Below are positions 11,932 through 24,281 of a DNA stretch of 64,000 nucleotides, piece after piece (within the stretch, counting starts at the first letter, position 1; each line of letters starts with the position of its first letter). The position numbers and the translations under genes are program-made. The DNA comes from Bactericera cockerelli. Taxonomy: Eukaryota; Arthropoda; Insecta; Hemiptera; Triozidae. Location: positions 21,096,668 through 21,160,667 of the forward strand of contig CM044960.1 of NCBI GenBank assembly GCA_024516035.1, written 5' to 3'. Under the pieces are notes generated by a model that did not search any database, was not told the origin of the DNA, and saw only the letters and a list, made by a program, of their open reading frames with translations.

Positions 11932-12552
11932 TATCCCCCAAAAAACACTTCGTGTAAAAATAGTCGTCAAGTGTTGGAATGATTAAAAAGAACTGATATC
12001 AAAAACGTCAATTTTCTATGTTTGAAGGAATATTTTTTTTCACGTAATAAGTCTCTTGATAATTCAACCAAAATAATAGCCTCACAACAACAATACACCT
12101 TTGAGCAAACTTTGATTTGGTATTTTGAGAATTTAACCAAAAAATAGCCACACAACAAAACAATGCTCTTGTAAGAACAATCTTGCATAATTACAGAACC
12201 ACGTCCTTGACTACTGCACACTGTTTTGTTAGCAACGTACTTCACATAAATTTCAGAACAAAACAGTGTGCAGTCAAGGACGTGATTCTGTAATTATGCA
12301 AGATTGTTCTTACAAGAGCATTGTTTTGTTGTGTGGCTATTTTTTGGTTAAATTCTCAAAATACCAAATCAAAGTTTGCTCAAAGGTGTATTGTTGTTGT
12401 GAGGCTATTATTTTGGTTGAATTATCAAGAGACTTATTACGTGAAAAAAAATATTCCTTCAAACATAGAAAATTGACGTTTTTGATATCAGTTCTTTTTA
12501 ATCATTCCAACACTTGACGACTATTTTTACACGAAGTGTTTTTTGGGGGATA
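11932..12552. repeat. Near-perfect long inverted repeat, 296-299 bp arms, 26-bp loop
   Basis: The left arm (11932-12230) and right arm (12257-12552) are reverse complements. I see one substitution and one 2-base length difference near the loop. A transcript across it would form a duplex of nearly 300 bp. Each arm contains two diverged tandem copies of a unit of about 75 bp containing GGCTATT and TTTTGGTT. Mirror-image open frames in the arms follow from the palindrome and are probably not proteins. The flanks differ outside the arms, which argues against a simple missed-adapter read artefact. It could be a fold-back element or a hairpin-RNA locus. Confidence 0.9.
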
Positions 12553-12879
12553 TCACTACTTTTTGATTTAATTGATTTTCATATGATAGATTAAATAAAA
12601 ACTGGTCAACAATCAACTGATAAAAGAAAAAAAAACTTTTAATTAAAGGATGTATATCTTTTAATTCAAAGAGAAAAAAAAAAATGATAGAAAAAAAAGA
12701 TGCTGAAAAAATATTTCACGGTATTTGCTAGAGAGAGGAGAAAGCTTGAGATAACAGGTGTATTCCTTATTGAGTGGCACTAGGTAGCGCTCAGCAATTT
12801 TGTTGATCTTTTCAAATTTTGAAACCCACTGCTAGATTCATTAACACAAAATTACCCCGTTTCAGTATTGTTGGCAATA

Positions 12880-13690
12880 ATAAGAGATGGGTGATACCGA
12901 GTATTTCATAGAACCGGTACTTCAGTAATCGATTACATAAAAGTACTGAATATTTACCGAGGTTCTTTTGTATTTGGTTTTTGAGATTCTGCGAGCGGAT
13001 GTAAATGGAATAGTGGATTCGAGTAATCACTCAAGAACCAAGTACAAAAGCACCGTACACTAACTAAATCTCACAATTTTGCATTCAGAATGTTTACAGG
13101 AGACGAATCTCGATTCACAAAATTTGTTGGGTGTTTTAGTTTCAAGTGTTTCAATAGATTAGAAGCTCCACCTCCTATTTTATAACCTGAATTAAATAAT
13201 GTACATTTCCCTAAACCGTCCAATTGTTCGACAAAGAAGGTTCAAATAGAAGACTTGTTTCTATGAGACAAAAAGAAAAATATTAGGACACCGACAGCCT
13301 GAATATTATTCATAGATAATATCGGAATAATGAAGTACCTCTCTCTGCTGTACCCAGTTCTAGAGATGGGTATTTGGGTATTATTGTAATACCGATTATT
13401 TCATAGAACCGGTACCCAGTATGGTACCCGGCCCCGGCGTATTTAATAAAAACGGTACCCGCCTACTACGTACAGTGTGTAATACCGAGTATTTCATAAA
13501 ATCGGTACCCAGTACGGTATGCGGATCCAGTGTTGTACCCGGTACGGGTACAGGTACCTAGCAAAATTTTGTACCCGGTATGGGTACGGGTACCTAATTT
13601 TATTATGTACCCGGTGCGGGTACTTTTGTAAATGTACCCGGTATTTTTTTGGGTACTTTTCGGGTACGTTATCCTTATCTATAGTAAGTA
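12880..13690. mobile_element. hAT-like non-autonomous element(s) with GGTACC-rich repeats
   Basis: Two related segments share AGAGATGGGT followed shortly by TATTTCATAGAACCGGTAC: near 12882-12930 and near 13363-13420. The second continues into irregular tandem GTACCCGGTA/CGGGTACC motifs to about 13670. This terminal and subterminal pattern resembles non-autonomous hAT elements. I could not define an 8-bp target duplication, so the borders and superfamily are tentative. Confidence 0.45.
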
Positions 13691-13886
13691 TAGTAATAAG
13701 ATTTGTCTAAATTATTTTAACTGTGGAGGACAAAGTCTTGTCATTAGAATACCACCTAACAACCAAACTAAATAAAATACCAAATTGATGGTTAGCCTTT
13801 AATGAGGTCTTGAACTCGAAGTTCCAGGTTAAAAGTCTAGTAAGCTAGATTTTATTTTTATTTAAAATTACTAATAATGTTAATGT

Positions 13887-13920
13887 ATTATTATTATTAT
13901 CATCATCATCATCATCATCA
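13887..13920. repeat. (ATT)n/(ATC)n microsatellite
   Basis: A run of ATT units passes directly into seven or more ATC units. Simple repeat, probably the tail of an old retroposon. Confidence 0.9.
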
Positions 13921-14298
13921 CAATCAAGAAATAAAAAGATACATATATTAAAAATAAGGCTTGTACCTTTTTAATTTAAGTATGAATTTGTGAACAAAAA
14001 TAACAAGAATGTAGAAAAAATAGTATTCTATCATATAAAAAAAATTTGAAGGAAATCGGTTAAGCGGTTTTGAAGATACAAGTGATTTAGTCGAAAAAAT
14101 AAAAATTGCCAGTTGTATACAATGTGAAACAATCACGAGGAAGTTATGTGTCCATAATTAGCAGTGTTTTTTTTATTTATATTTATAATGTAGGTACATA
14201 TTTGTAAATTTTGAATGAGATCTATGTAATTTACGATTCATAATACAAAAGCATTCATCAAAATAAATGCTTTATTTAGACTGTCAGTTGTCAGTGGC

Positions 14299-14530
14299 CA
14301 GCCTCCGTGGCGTAATGGTTGTAACTACTACCCGTAGTTCAGACATTTCGAGTTCGATTCCCAGTTGTTCCAGACTTTTCTAATATTTTTTTCCACTCTA
14401 AACACGTGAGTCTGGAATCTACCCAGGCTGGGGGAGTTAAATGTAGGTAGCTAGAACGATTCCCAGCGAATGGAGGGTAAAACCCCCCGTCCTGACTAGT
14501 TCAAATCAGGACGTTAAAACCAAATAAAAT
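14299..14530 (+). repeat. tRNA-derived SINE, family B, plus copy
   Basis: The head begins CAGCCTCCGTGGCGTAATGG (A-box region) and has a B-box-like GAGTTCGATTCCC. The shared core follows, with motifs CAGGCTGGGGGAGTTAA, CGATTCCCAGCGAATGG, GGGTAAAACCCC and GACGTTAAA. Other full copies lie at 26950-27309 (minus) and 56143-56520 (plus). The same core is joined to 5S-like heads elsewhere in the window. Confidence 0.85.
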
Positions 14531-15074
14531 CAACTGGTCAAAATCGTTTTAAAATGAGGTTCGTGTGATAATTGGCGCTTCTTTTGTGGAACTTCAACCA
14601 GTAATAATGAAGAAAAAAACATACCTATTTAATCTTATGATGGGTTCTTCACTTACAAAAAAACACCGTGTTTTTCGAAAAATGTTAGTTCCAAAGGATT
14701 CTTCAAGATAGCGCCAGTAGAGTTTTGCTCTCGCGAAACGGAGTTGGCGTATTTTTTGTGATATACGCCAAAGGTAGCAAAAAAGTTAAAGCGCCAAAAT
14801 TTAAAAAATTCAAGAACATAAACAGAAAGCATAAAAACAAGAAAAGCTAGTGTACCCGAAGCTACCAACGTCTTGAAATTTTTATCGACATTTCTACAGG
14901 GTACGGCAAAATATTTTAACTCTTATTGCTGAAGTTACCAAAGAGGTACTAATAATACATACCTCAGTCACAAGATTTTTTTACTAAGATGTTTTTTCTC
15001 GCAGAGTAAATATAATCCCACTACTAGCAGTAGTCATTTGGGTTCTATTTTTATGATATAAATTTTTAAATCAA

Positions 15075-15344
15075 TTTTGTAATTTTTATAAACTTACACG
15101 CGCACTAAAACTTTTTTTATTATTGTTGCAAATACAATTGACTGTAATTTAAGGCAAAATAACTCGATTATAACCTAATGGCACGCAATCATATCCGACA
15201 TTGAAGGAACCAAAAGGTCTGTCGTAATCTTAGTTCCTTCAATGTCGGATATGACTGCATGCCGCCATCTATAACATTCAATATTATTTGCAACAAGAAT
15301 ATAAAAAGTTTTACGGCGCGCGTAACTTAGTAATAATTACAAAA
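15075..15344. mobile_element. Fold-back MITE with perfect central hairpin
   Basis: Long imperfect inverted repeats start with TTTTGTAATTTTTATAAAC on the left and its diverged complement on the right, and converge on a perfect 20-bp stem (15191-15210 with 15233-15252) around a 22-nt loop. No coding capacity. A degraded copy of the centre lies at about 15485-15580. Confidence 0.65.
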
Positions 15345-15484
15345 AAAATTTTTACATATAGTATACAATTATATAATAATAATTCCGTGTCCGTGAGATA
15401 GGTATTGATACCTAAATCACGGTGGTGAGAGGATTACATGGACGCCCAAATCCAATGTCTAGGCTCCTTTCATGTCCATAGTAT

Positions 15485-15580
15485 ACAATTGATCACAAGC
15501 TAGATTACGACAGACCTTGGTTCCTTGACATTCGTATATAATTATATATGACTGCGTCCAAGCAGGTTTAAAGCAATAAT
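15485..15580 (-). repeat. Degraded partial copy of the fold-back element
   Basis: Contains GATTACGACAGACCTTGGTTCCTTGACATTCG, broken here for description as GATTACGACAGACC then GGTTCCTT. This matches the complement of the central part of the element at 15075-15344 with several changes. Confidence 0.55.
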
Positions 15581-15599
15581 CTTTTAGGGCGATCCGAAT

Positions 15600-18500
15600 T
15601 TCGTTGAAACAAAATTCGATTTCGACGAATTTAAATTTATGCACAAAAATAGACCAAGTGCCATGCGCGATCTCCAAAACATTAATCTCAGCGGCTTCAC
15701 TTTACCTCATCGCCCTCATCGACAAGTTAACAGATGGAGAAATATAAAAAAATGAAGCTGGGAAGCAATGACTGTAGTAAGGTAAAAGAGAAAAAGGGAT
15801 AGTTTAATGAGAATTAAAAATGAATTATTCTAGAGAATTTTTCGTAAAAATAATGTTTTAGGTTGTTTGTTGAACCCTGTTGAATAATCAAATTCGTTGT
15901 TTATTTCTATACATTAAAGATTATTATATTTAATTATTTGACAAATGATCAAACACCAAATACGCTTCAATTTCACATAATGAAGGTTTTTTTTTTAATT
16001 ACCGCCACAATTTTGTTTATATTCTTGCCAATCCCTGAATTTGCAAAAAGTAAGCGTATTTCGAGCGAAACGCTGATTTTGAGGTTAGGTGGTTCGTGTT
16101 TTTGGCAATTGTGAGGAACCCAGCATTAAAATCCATTAAACAATAATTCATTAATAATCAACTAGTGTTTTAACCTTGTATTGAAAAATTAGTTATGAAC
16201 TCATTAAATAACGGACAACTTTGTTTAGTGGTTTTGTTTACAATACAATTTTAATTATAATATGTACCTAAGTACATAATAGGTAGATGGAAATTCGATC
16301 TTGGTAAAATAAAGGGGGAAATGAAAGTGCCGAGTATTATTGTATGTTCCGAAATTATTGTATGACCCATATACATAATTGCCTAACTTCGAGTTACTAA
16401 ACATGGTGTCTATTCAGCATAATCAGTTGGTAGGTATAAACAGAAGAAGTGAGACATTATACTAGATAATACATTTAATAATTATAAATTAATAAGCAAG
16501 CATATATCCATGGAATATACCCTGAAAATTTCAGTTCGATTGGACAAAAAATGCAACTTATATCATGTTACATGTTACAATGTTACATACATAGGTAGAT
16601 GGATAATTAGATTGTGACAAATCAATGTTGATCGAGTTAAACCATACTCACTTCGTTCGAAATTAAACGGTCATAGGAGGTTGACTCAAACTACCAACTA
16701 CTGCTTTTTTTCTCACGTTAAAACCCGATCCAAAGTACAGAGTAAAAAAAAATTATACCTAGCCGGGATTCGAACCCAGGTCACCTTGCAAACTTTGTGT
16801 TTTACCTACACCAGTCGACGACCACAGAGACTGCTCAATACATAATATTTTATTATAATTTATTATTGTTTTGATCTATTTTAATCAATATTTTTCCCTT
16901 CACTGGCCAATACTTTATACACTTCTCATAATATAGACCTAGTTTACCTCTTGATGTAGAAATCTCTGAATGAAGTTATAAAACGTTATTATTCTCTAGT
17001 TGACAACTCTGTCTGCTGGCAGCTTGGGTGAAGCAAAGATGATTGGATCCTACCCATATTTTAAGTTCTATGTGAGGCGAAGATTTTTTGTTACTCTCAT
17101 AAATCTTATTTCAGTTTTTTATTTTTATGTCTCACACTGTCGCTGATTTTCCTAACATTTTATTTACATCGTAGTATATTTCTGCGTAATTAGACCTTTA
17201 GAAAGAACCTTCATTCATCAACTTGGGATAAATAGGCGTGGCTCCAGGGTTCATTTTAGATATTCCTTTAGATGGCTTTAAATACTTTTTTACTTGTTTC
17301 AACCATCTGAAATTAAGTGATCTCATTCCTTTTGACTAGACCTTTCTAAAAACACCAGATATACAACTCTAGGTTAATAATAGACGGCTCTGGGCTCCAT
17401 AATAAGTATTCCTTTCAAAGGGTATAACTCAAGTTTGGTCCAGTGTAATACTTTAGTTATATTTTTATATTTTTTCCTATGATAAGGCCTTTCGAAAAAT
17501 ACCACAATCGCAGCTCCAAGATAACCAGGGGCGGCTCTGTGCAACTTTCCCGTTTTATTTTAGAAGGCTATATCTCCTATCCTATAAAAAATAAATACTT
17601 GAAACTATAAAAGGTATGCAGAGATGAAAATTTCCTTTTCAAAAACGTATCTCACGTCTTTCCACGATAAGCACACGTTTCTGTACCCTTGACAGAAAAT
17701 TGGTCTGAAAAAAAAAAAAAAAAAAAAAAAAAAACCCGTATGAATAATTTCATGAAATTCAAGATTTTCGGCGTGGCCAGTAAACGACTTTAACTGTACG
17801 TAGGAACCTCGCGCTTTCGTGAAACACAATCTATTTTCGCGTCTCATTACGAATTTGAAATAAAAATTGATAAAAGTTAGCGTTAAGTGGGCGAAAACAA
17901 TAAAACAAAATACATATAAACTCTGTTTCGTGTTAATATAGGCCGGGTGGCTGGCGCTACTTGACGAGCGCTCGCCTCCCGGCGAGCTTGATACATAATG
18001 TATATCACCACGTTGTTTTACTTTTTGAGTTTGGAGAAAGTTTATTTTGGCGATACAGTTTTTACTAAAGTAATCATTTTGTTGTGCTTGTCTTCGTGTT
18101 TCTTTGTCCTCCATAACATCTTCTTCATTGAGAACAACATTTTTGCTATTTAGAACAACTTCTTCTATTTACATTTAAAGTGAATGCACAAGCACATAAT
18201 TATTGCAGATATAAAATAATTGAATTCCTCTTTATGCGTTTTTCCAAATCAGTTGACTGTTTTATGTATAATAGGGATGACTAGTAAAGAAGGGGTACAT
18301 TATAGTTTGATGTTCAGATAAATTAATAAGCTTTCTCAGGTTGAGAGGGCAGGTAGCGCTTTGAAAAACTTTGAAACTTCATGTGACAAATTATTCTTTC
18401 AGGTAGACTGATGATATCCATTCTATCGTGGTGAAGCTGTATCCTAAAAGCTGAGAATTTAACCATCAGAATTGCTACAATTTGCATCGAGGTATCATAA

Positions 18501-21035
18501 ATAACATAAATTATAAAGTGTAAATAAAGGTTATCGTCTTACACACGAACAGATCTGGCCAAAATGGAAGTTGTCTACTCGGGCAAAAAAACGAGCATGT
18601 TTACAGTCAACTTCCTTGGTCTTTCTCATTAGAACAAGTTATTATTATCCAAGTGATGAAAGAGAATGGAACCACTTTCAGTTTCCTTAGTGGCAGTGAA
18701 CTTTGGAACTCCGCATGGCACTTGCACATTCTATGAAATAATCTCATCCAGTTCTGAGAAACCAGTTTAGGTAAATATTTACCTGGTGTAAGCCCATGTA
18801 TCTATTGCAAAAATGCAGCTAGTTGATTTAAATACATGGTCAAATAATTATTATTGATAGATACAGAGGACTATTTGTAATTATGTCGCTTTGGCATATT
18901 GAATTTTTTTAATAGCTTTGGGGCTACAGAAAATTGAAGGTCTCATCTTTCAACTTTGCTAGGTCCTTGAAAATCATAAAATCCATAATAATTAGACATG
19001 TTTATTGAATCTATCCAGGGTAAGTCATGTAGTTGATTGGTACGTATGTTCATAGAAAGAGGTATTTTCCAAACTCTACTTCAAGATCATACCTACAGTT
19101 TTCCAGTAGAACATACTTGTACACATATCTCAAAAACCTGTCAAATCTGGGTGTGACATAAGTATTGTTTTCCCAGTAGGGTAAAGCGGCCTAACTGACG
19201 CCGAAGCTGATAGTATCTCCCCAGCCGCCACCTGGAGTAACGACTCCAAGCTCGTATAGACTACAATAATGTATGATCAAGAAAAAAATAAAGCAATTTA
19301 TGAACCTTGTGCCTTTCCAACAACATTACCAGATCCAAGAAATATCTGTCATTGGTCTACTAGTTGAGCGCGAGGAGCTATCACAAAAATTTGGAAGACT
19401 TTCGAAAAACATTCAATCTCCCGAAATCTATGATTAATGACATTGTTGTCACAGCTATTCGCGGTTCTTGTCGCTTAATTCATAACCACCTGATAAAACC
19501 ATCCTGAAAATAATCATCGTCATTCTCTACTTCAAAACACAAGTAAAAAGAGTACTGTGTCTTATAGCAAGCATCGATCGTCGTGTCAGTTGTTTGTGAA
19601 TAAACTTTACTTTCTTTCTCTCTTCTAAGAACCTAACTAGAGAACCATCCAATACATGAGACTGGTCGTCAGATGGATGAATTGCTTCTCATTGAAAGCG
19701 TTTCAACCCTTGATTAACCGACAGAAAAAATTAGGCCAGTTCGGGGTAATGCTGGACTGCACCTTCTTTATAGTTCGAAATGCACCTGTTAATACTGATG
19801 TGTACCACAACTTAGGGATTATTGCATAGCGGTGTTAATTAATTCTTTGGTCTCGAGAATTTCTGAAGAGTGTTTTCTAAGTTTCCAATCATATTGATGG
19901 CCAAGATCTGGCCTATTACTGATAAAAGTAACAAACAATATCTTGTAAGTATAAGCTCACAGTGTATAATACACTCAATACACAGGTAGTGCAATTTACT
20001 AGCTTCTTAGAATTTGTAGAGGTTCATGAAGTGTGTCAGTTTAGACACCTCTGATCTAGATCATCGCTTATGATTTAGCCTAAAGGTGTGGAGATGGTTG
20101 CATGAATATAAATCCCATAGGTCATTCCATTCAACTGAAAGTTTTACTTTCATTAGCTTGACTTCTGCCCACACAAAGGTGGCTGAATAGATTACGGTGC
20201 AATCGAAAGTCGTTAGGCATTAATAATATCTGCTTATCCTATAAGCGACTAACCCAATGGATGTTTCATTTACTAACGAGAAAATACCGCAATGTTATAT
20301 CTATGAAACTTTATAATCTTGTGGACGGTATTCTAGGTACAATATAGCTTATTAGCAATGATAATATAGTGTAAAACATATTACTAATGGTTGAACTCAA
20401 TTGCGTTATATTATTATTTTTCTTCTTTTCTAGAAATTACTGCAGATTAAGGTACTGCACTTAGTTGAGTAAAAAGAACAATTATCACAGACTATCTTGG
20501 CTGGAAATCAATAGAGAATAAGCCCATTACAGAGTACAATTATTATTACTTACTTCATACTTGTTGCTATGGTGATTTTGAAATCAATGGTCTTTCAGAA
20601 TCAAGATGAGACTATGAAATCCGCACTAAAACATTACTTAAGTACAAATTACTCAAAGTATTCATGTGATATATTATCTTGAAACATCACCTTATCTTTT
20701 TGCATCTAAAGTGATTGCCTCGACTAAAATAATATAACTTCACTTTTAAATAAGTAGTTATTATATCATAATCTCTTGATGCCTATAAGAATTTTCAGTC
20801 TGGGGGAGTTAATTTAGGTCATCATAAAAAGATTCTGATGCTGAATTAAAAATATTGCTCATTGGAAGAAAATATGACAGGATTGAAGTAAGCCAGTCAA
20901 TTCAGGAACAAATCCTTTCACCAGGCAGATATTGAATCCCTCATCTACTCATGTAGAAACAGGATTGACTTTTCTTAACAACGATTCTGGCTATTTGATT
21001 GCATTAGAGACGGGACTTTGGCTCCCCATTCTGGA
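15600..21035. other. Long non-coding stretch with scattered repeats
   Basis: No supported exon. It holds an A27 run at 17708-17734, a short GC-rich patch near 17940-17990, and the SINE remnant listed separately at 16720-16845. A 169-residue open frame on the minus strand at 17605-18114 crosses the A27 run as poly-Phe and is judged spurious. Confidence 0.4.
16720..16845 (-). repeat. tRNA-derived SINE, family D, minus copy
   Basis: Read on the minus strand it has a B box matching GGGTTCGAATCCCGGC and the downstream body GTACTTTGGATCGGG. These match the copies at 54923-55062 and 58078-58205. Confidence 0.6.
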
Positions 21036-21039
21036 TACT

Positions 21040-21205
21040 CTCAGATCAGCTACCAACATTAAGCTTACCTAAGTTGGGCCAAGAATAGACAACATCGCGA
21101 GAGTTTGAATCTTAGTTAACACCTAAGCACACTAGAAGTTACTTAACTTCGGCGATCTTATGAGAAGTGGTATTCAACGTACTATTGACGCTGGTCATAT
21201 TCTTT
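21040..21205 (-). repeat. 5S-rRNA-derived SINE remnant
   Basis: On the minus strand it reads GTTGAATACCACTTCTCATA then CGCCGAAGTTAAGTAAC, matching the 5S rRNA internal control region (consensus GAAGTTAAGCAAC). A decayed shared SINE core follows. Confidence 0.6.
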
Positions 21206-21209
21206 TTGT

Positions 21210-22940
21210 TCTCACTCCTTGGCTTTTTGTATAGGATAGGATTGGTCAGAGATTAACGTTTCAGAACACACAATAGACCCTACTTTGACCCTCGAGTTTC
21301 AAGATAGTGAAAAAAATTCTAGATAAGCTGCGTCGCCGTCGTAAGGATAAGGACCTAATTTTAAAATAGCATTCAATGAAAAATATGACACATGATTATA
21401 ATAAAATTATCATAAAGTTGTCATAAGTAGTACATTCACATCTGACTAGACAATAGCATAGGATTGTAGATGCTCAATAATAGGTAAGTACACTAAGTAA
21501 CTATGTTTACCTTATGTATGGTATAACTTCATTTAGAAATAAGTAGGTATTTAGAAATACAATAAGGTAGAATTATCTTAGGAGGTGTCATTCTATGTAA
21601 ATTTATATTGTACTAAATAAAGAATAAATCAAAATCAAAAAATTAAGTTGGTAAATAAATTCATAAATGTATCAATATTAAACTTAGTAAGTGTGTAGGT
21701 GAACATTATTAGTATTTATGAATAGTAATTTATTTTCTAAACAAAGGTAGGTAATTCAGCTTTCCAAATGCGTGTGAAAATTGTTTAAAATATAACTAGA
21801 TTTCGTAAAACCTTAGGTTAAAATATTCCATGTAACATGTTTTGCAATAACATTCTTTGGGGTGTTCGATAAGACAAACTGACAAGACTTTGAGTAAAAC
21901 ATTGACATAGAATTTCTCAAGTTATATGTCAAGTTATTATTTATTGATATATAATAGATTTAGCACCATGAAAGGATGTGACCTCAATTCTAATCTAAAA
22001 TTGTCATGTAAGGCAAATTTTTACATTTTAAATTCAGGACGAATCACAAAAGAGAATCGATCATGTACTTATTAGTAAACACAAGAATCAATCAATGGAA
22101 TTTATGTATTTCGAACAATGAACAATGTGACCAAACAGTAGACACACAGATATTCTATTATGTAACATGACTGTAGAAAAGTAGGGTTGCCTAAATTTAT
22201 GCTACATTTTATGACTTCCAGCTTAAAATAGGTGTCAATAGTGCAAGAGCGGTGACAAGTGGCACTCTGTGAATACCAACAAGGTGGCAACTTATTTGCT
22301 GCTGCATCCATACCTATACTTTGTGCGTATGCCGAAACTAAATTGGCAATTAAAAGAGTTGAATAATATCGATTTCTAATTATGAACGACTCATCGTTAT
22401 ACAATGATTACTGAGATGTCATCAATGTACAACTGCGTGATGTTTCATTTTGAAAATAACAGGTATCTACAATACATACATATTATACATAGTGAGTCGG
22501 TAACTGGAGAAGTTATAAATGAAATTTCACTTTTATTAATTTCATTAATATTTTTTAGATTGATTATTTTTTGTATAACTTTTTATAAATTCATCTTTTA
22601 GAGGACCGTTTGTGAGTTGATTTATTTGTTTCGAATAAAATCAATAGCAAAGATTTATAATTTGCAGATTAACTAACTACTTTGGTGTCAAATTATTTGA
22701 GAGGAGTGTACTCATATCTCTAACAGGTTCTCACTCTGTTGGGTTCGATTACCATTCGAAGCAAAATTTCCTGTACGTATATTTGTTTTCAGATAATTAT
22801 TTATATTCCTTTCTTATTTGCAAATGAGATCGAAGCACATATCGTTCAGGATATGAGGCAAGTGCTTTGACTATGGTCCACAGAGATTATTATGCATGAG
22901 GAAACGGGTGGTACAAAACAGTAAGTGGTAGGTAAATTTA
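21210..22940. other. Non-coding stretch
   Basis: No supported exon. An AATAAAGAATAAATC-type tail near 21615-21640 looks like the end of an old retroposon. A degenerate tRNA-like B box (GGGTTCGATTACC) lies near 22740-22752. Confidence 0.35.
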
Positions 22941-22947
22941 CTTCAGG

Positions 22948-22994
22948 AGAGTAGTTCCTGATAGTCTACCTGGTAGACTATCAGGAACTACTCT
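22948..22994. repeat. Perfect 47-bp palindrome
   Basis: Two 23-bp arms (AGAGTAGTTCCTGATAGTCT plus ACC, and the exact complement) surround one central T. No mismatch is seen. Confidence 0.95.
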
Positions 22995-23084
22995 TTTTAA
23001 CTGGTATGACACCTGACATAGAAAGTCTATGTCAGTCTCATCAAGCCCAAGGTAGCCACTGAATACTTTCTTCTTCTTTTTCTG

Positions 23085-23150
23085 CACCTTTTCCCGCTCT
23101 AGCAGGGTCGGTGTTTTTCGCCAGCCCCCTTTAGTCACCTTTTAAAGTGA
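23085..23150 (-). repeat. SINE family B 3'-end fragment
   Basis: TCCCGCTCTAGCAGGGTCGG resembles the 3' end of family B seen at 26970-27000 and 44780-44805 (TCCCGCTCAAGCAGGGTCGA). Confidence 0.6.
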
Positions 23151-23284
23151 CTATTTTGAGCTATACTTTATATTTGAGCTATACACTGAATACTTTACAT
23201 TTGAATAAAAAAAAATTGTTATTTTTTTCTTGTATAATAAATTACTGATATTTCCCTAACTCAATGTTATATTTTTATTTTCGA

Positions 23285-23390
23285 GTTATATTTTTAATTT
23301 TGGGGGGGGGGTTGGGGGGCGATCTTTATATCAAAATGAGCATGTAAGGCTGGAAGGGGGCGGTGAGTAAAAAAAGGTTGAGAACCGCTG
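23285..23390. mobile_element. Truncated DNA-transposon terminus
   Basis: Ends in GGTTGAGAACCGCTG at 23376-23390. Its complement (CAGCGGTTCTCAACC) is the typical terminus of hAT-Charlie and Tigger-type elements. A G-rich subterminal segment precedes it. No matching left end was found. Confidence 0.45.
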
Positions 23391-23399
23391 GTCTACCAT

Positions 23400-24239
23400 A
23401 CCATCAGTCGGAAGTTTTCTACGACATACATAAGAAAGTATGGGTGACAGTAAACTTACTCAAGCATGTAAAATGTATGCAAATAATGTTACACATTGGG
23501 TTACCAGACCATACTTGTGTATGGCTGGACGTAATATAAGTTTACTGGACAAAAGAATATCTTAACCTGATCCTTACTGATAGTCATGGAAACAATACAA
23601 CGAATAGGTATCTAGTGGATATTCTACTTGGAAATATTAGTGCTAAGTATACAAAAACCTAGCATACATAATAAGTACTTGTAATTTGTTTCTGGGTCAG
23701 AAAGATGCTAACAGGTATTTGATGTAAATGATGGTGCAGAATGACAGACAACAATAGACTTGAAGTTCCATGCGTCACCAATTCCTTGTCAAAACTAAGT
23801 CCAAGGAAGTTGTAATTTATTTCATTACATACTCATCTAAAGTGGCGGTATTACAAAACTATCACTGTCGATGTGTAAAATTATATCTGTTACACAATAA
23901 ATGTAAATTTTACATAAGGATCATTGTTTTATAGTGGATGTGTCATTGCGATATTGTGACTTACGAGAACATGAAACCCACCAAATAGGAAAAGAATGCC
24001 CCATCTTCAATTTGTATGTAAATATACTATATAAAACCTATTTTCAGTTAATGACAATTTAGAACAGAATTCAATTTTCAAGATTTACAGACCTATGACC
24101 TTCCTATTTAGTTCAAATGTCAATAAGTTAATAAACAGTAACAGTAGAACTGACCCAAGGAAATTATTTGATTTCTTTAATAAACATCAAAATAATTTAT
24201 AGCTGAAACAACTTCAGATTTTATCGGGAACAGTGTCTT
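23400..24239. other. Non-coding stretch
   Basis: AT-rich; I see no exon, RNA gene or bounded repeat. Confidence 0.35.
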
Positions 24240-24281
24240 TTTTTTCAATTTGAGTTTAACGCTTTCAACTTCATGATTATA

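Noticed and set aside
11967..12517. Two near-identical open frames of 92 and 83 codons as duplicated genes
   Set aside because: They are mirror images created by the inverted repeat; composition is not protein-like.
12880..13682. Complete hAT element with defined target duplication
   Set aside because: The ends only partly match and I could not find an 8-bp duplication, so only a tentative call was made.
17605..18114. 169-residue open frame on the minus strand
   Set aside because: It crosses an A27 run read as poly-Phe, has no domain and no splice support.
22972..23390. The palindrome and the CAGCGGTTCTCAACC-type end as the two ends of one hAT element
   Set aside because: A partial flanking match (GTCTACC) exists, but there is no left terminal inverted repeat next to the palindrome.
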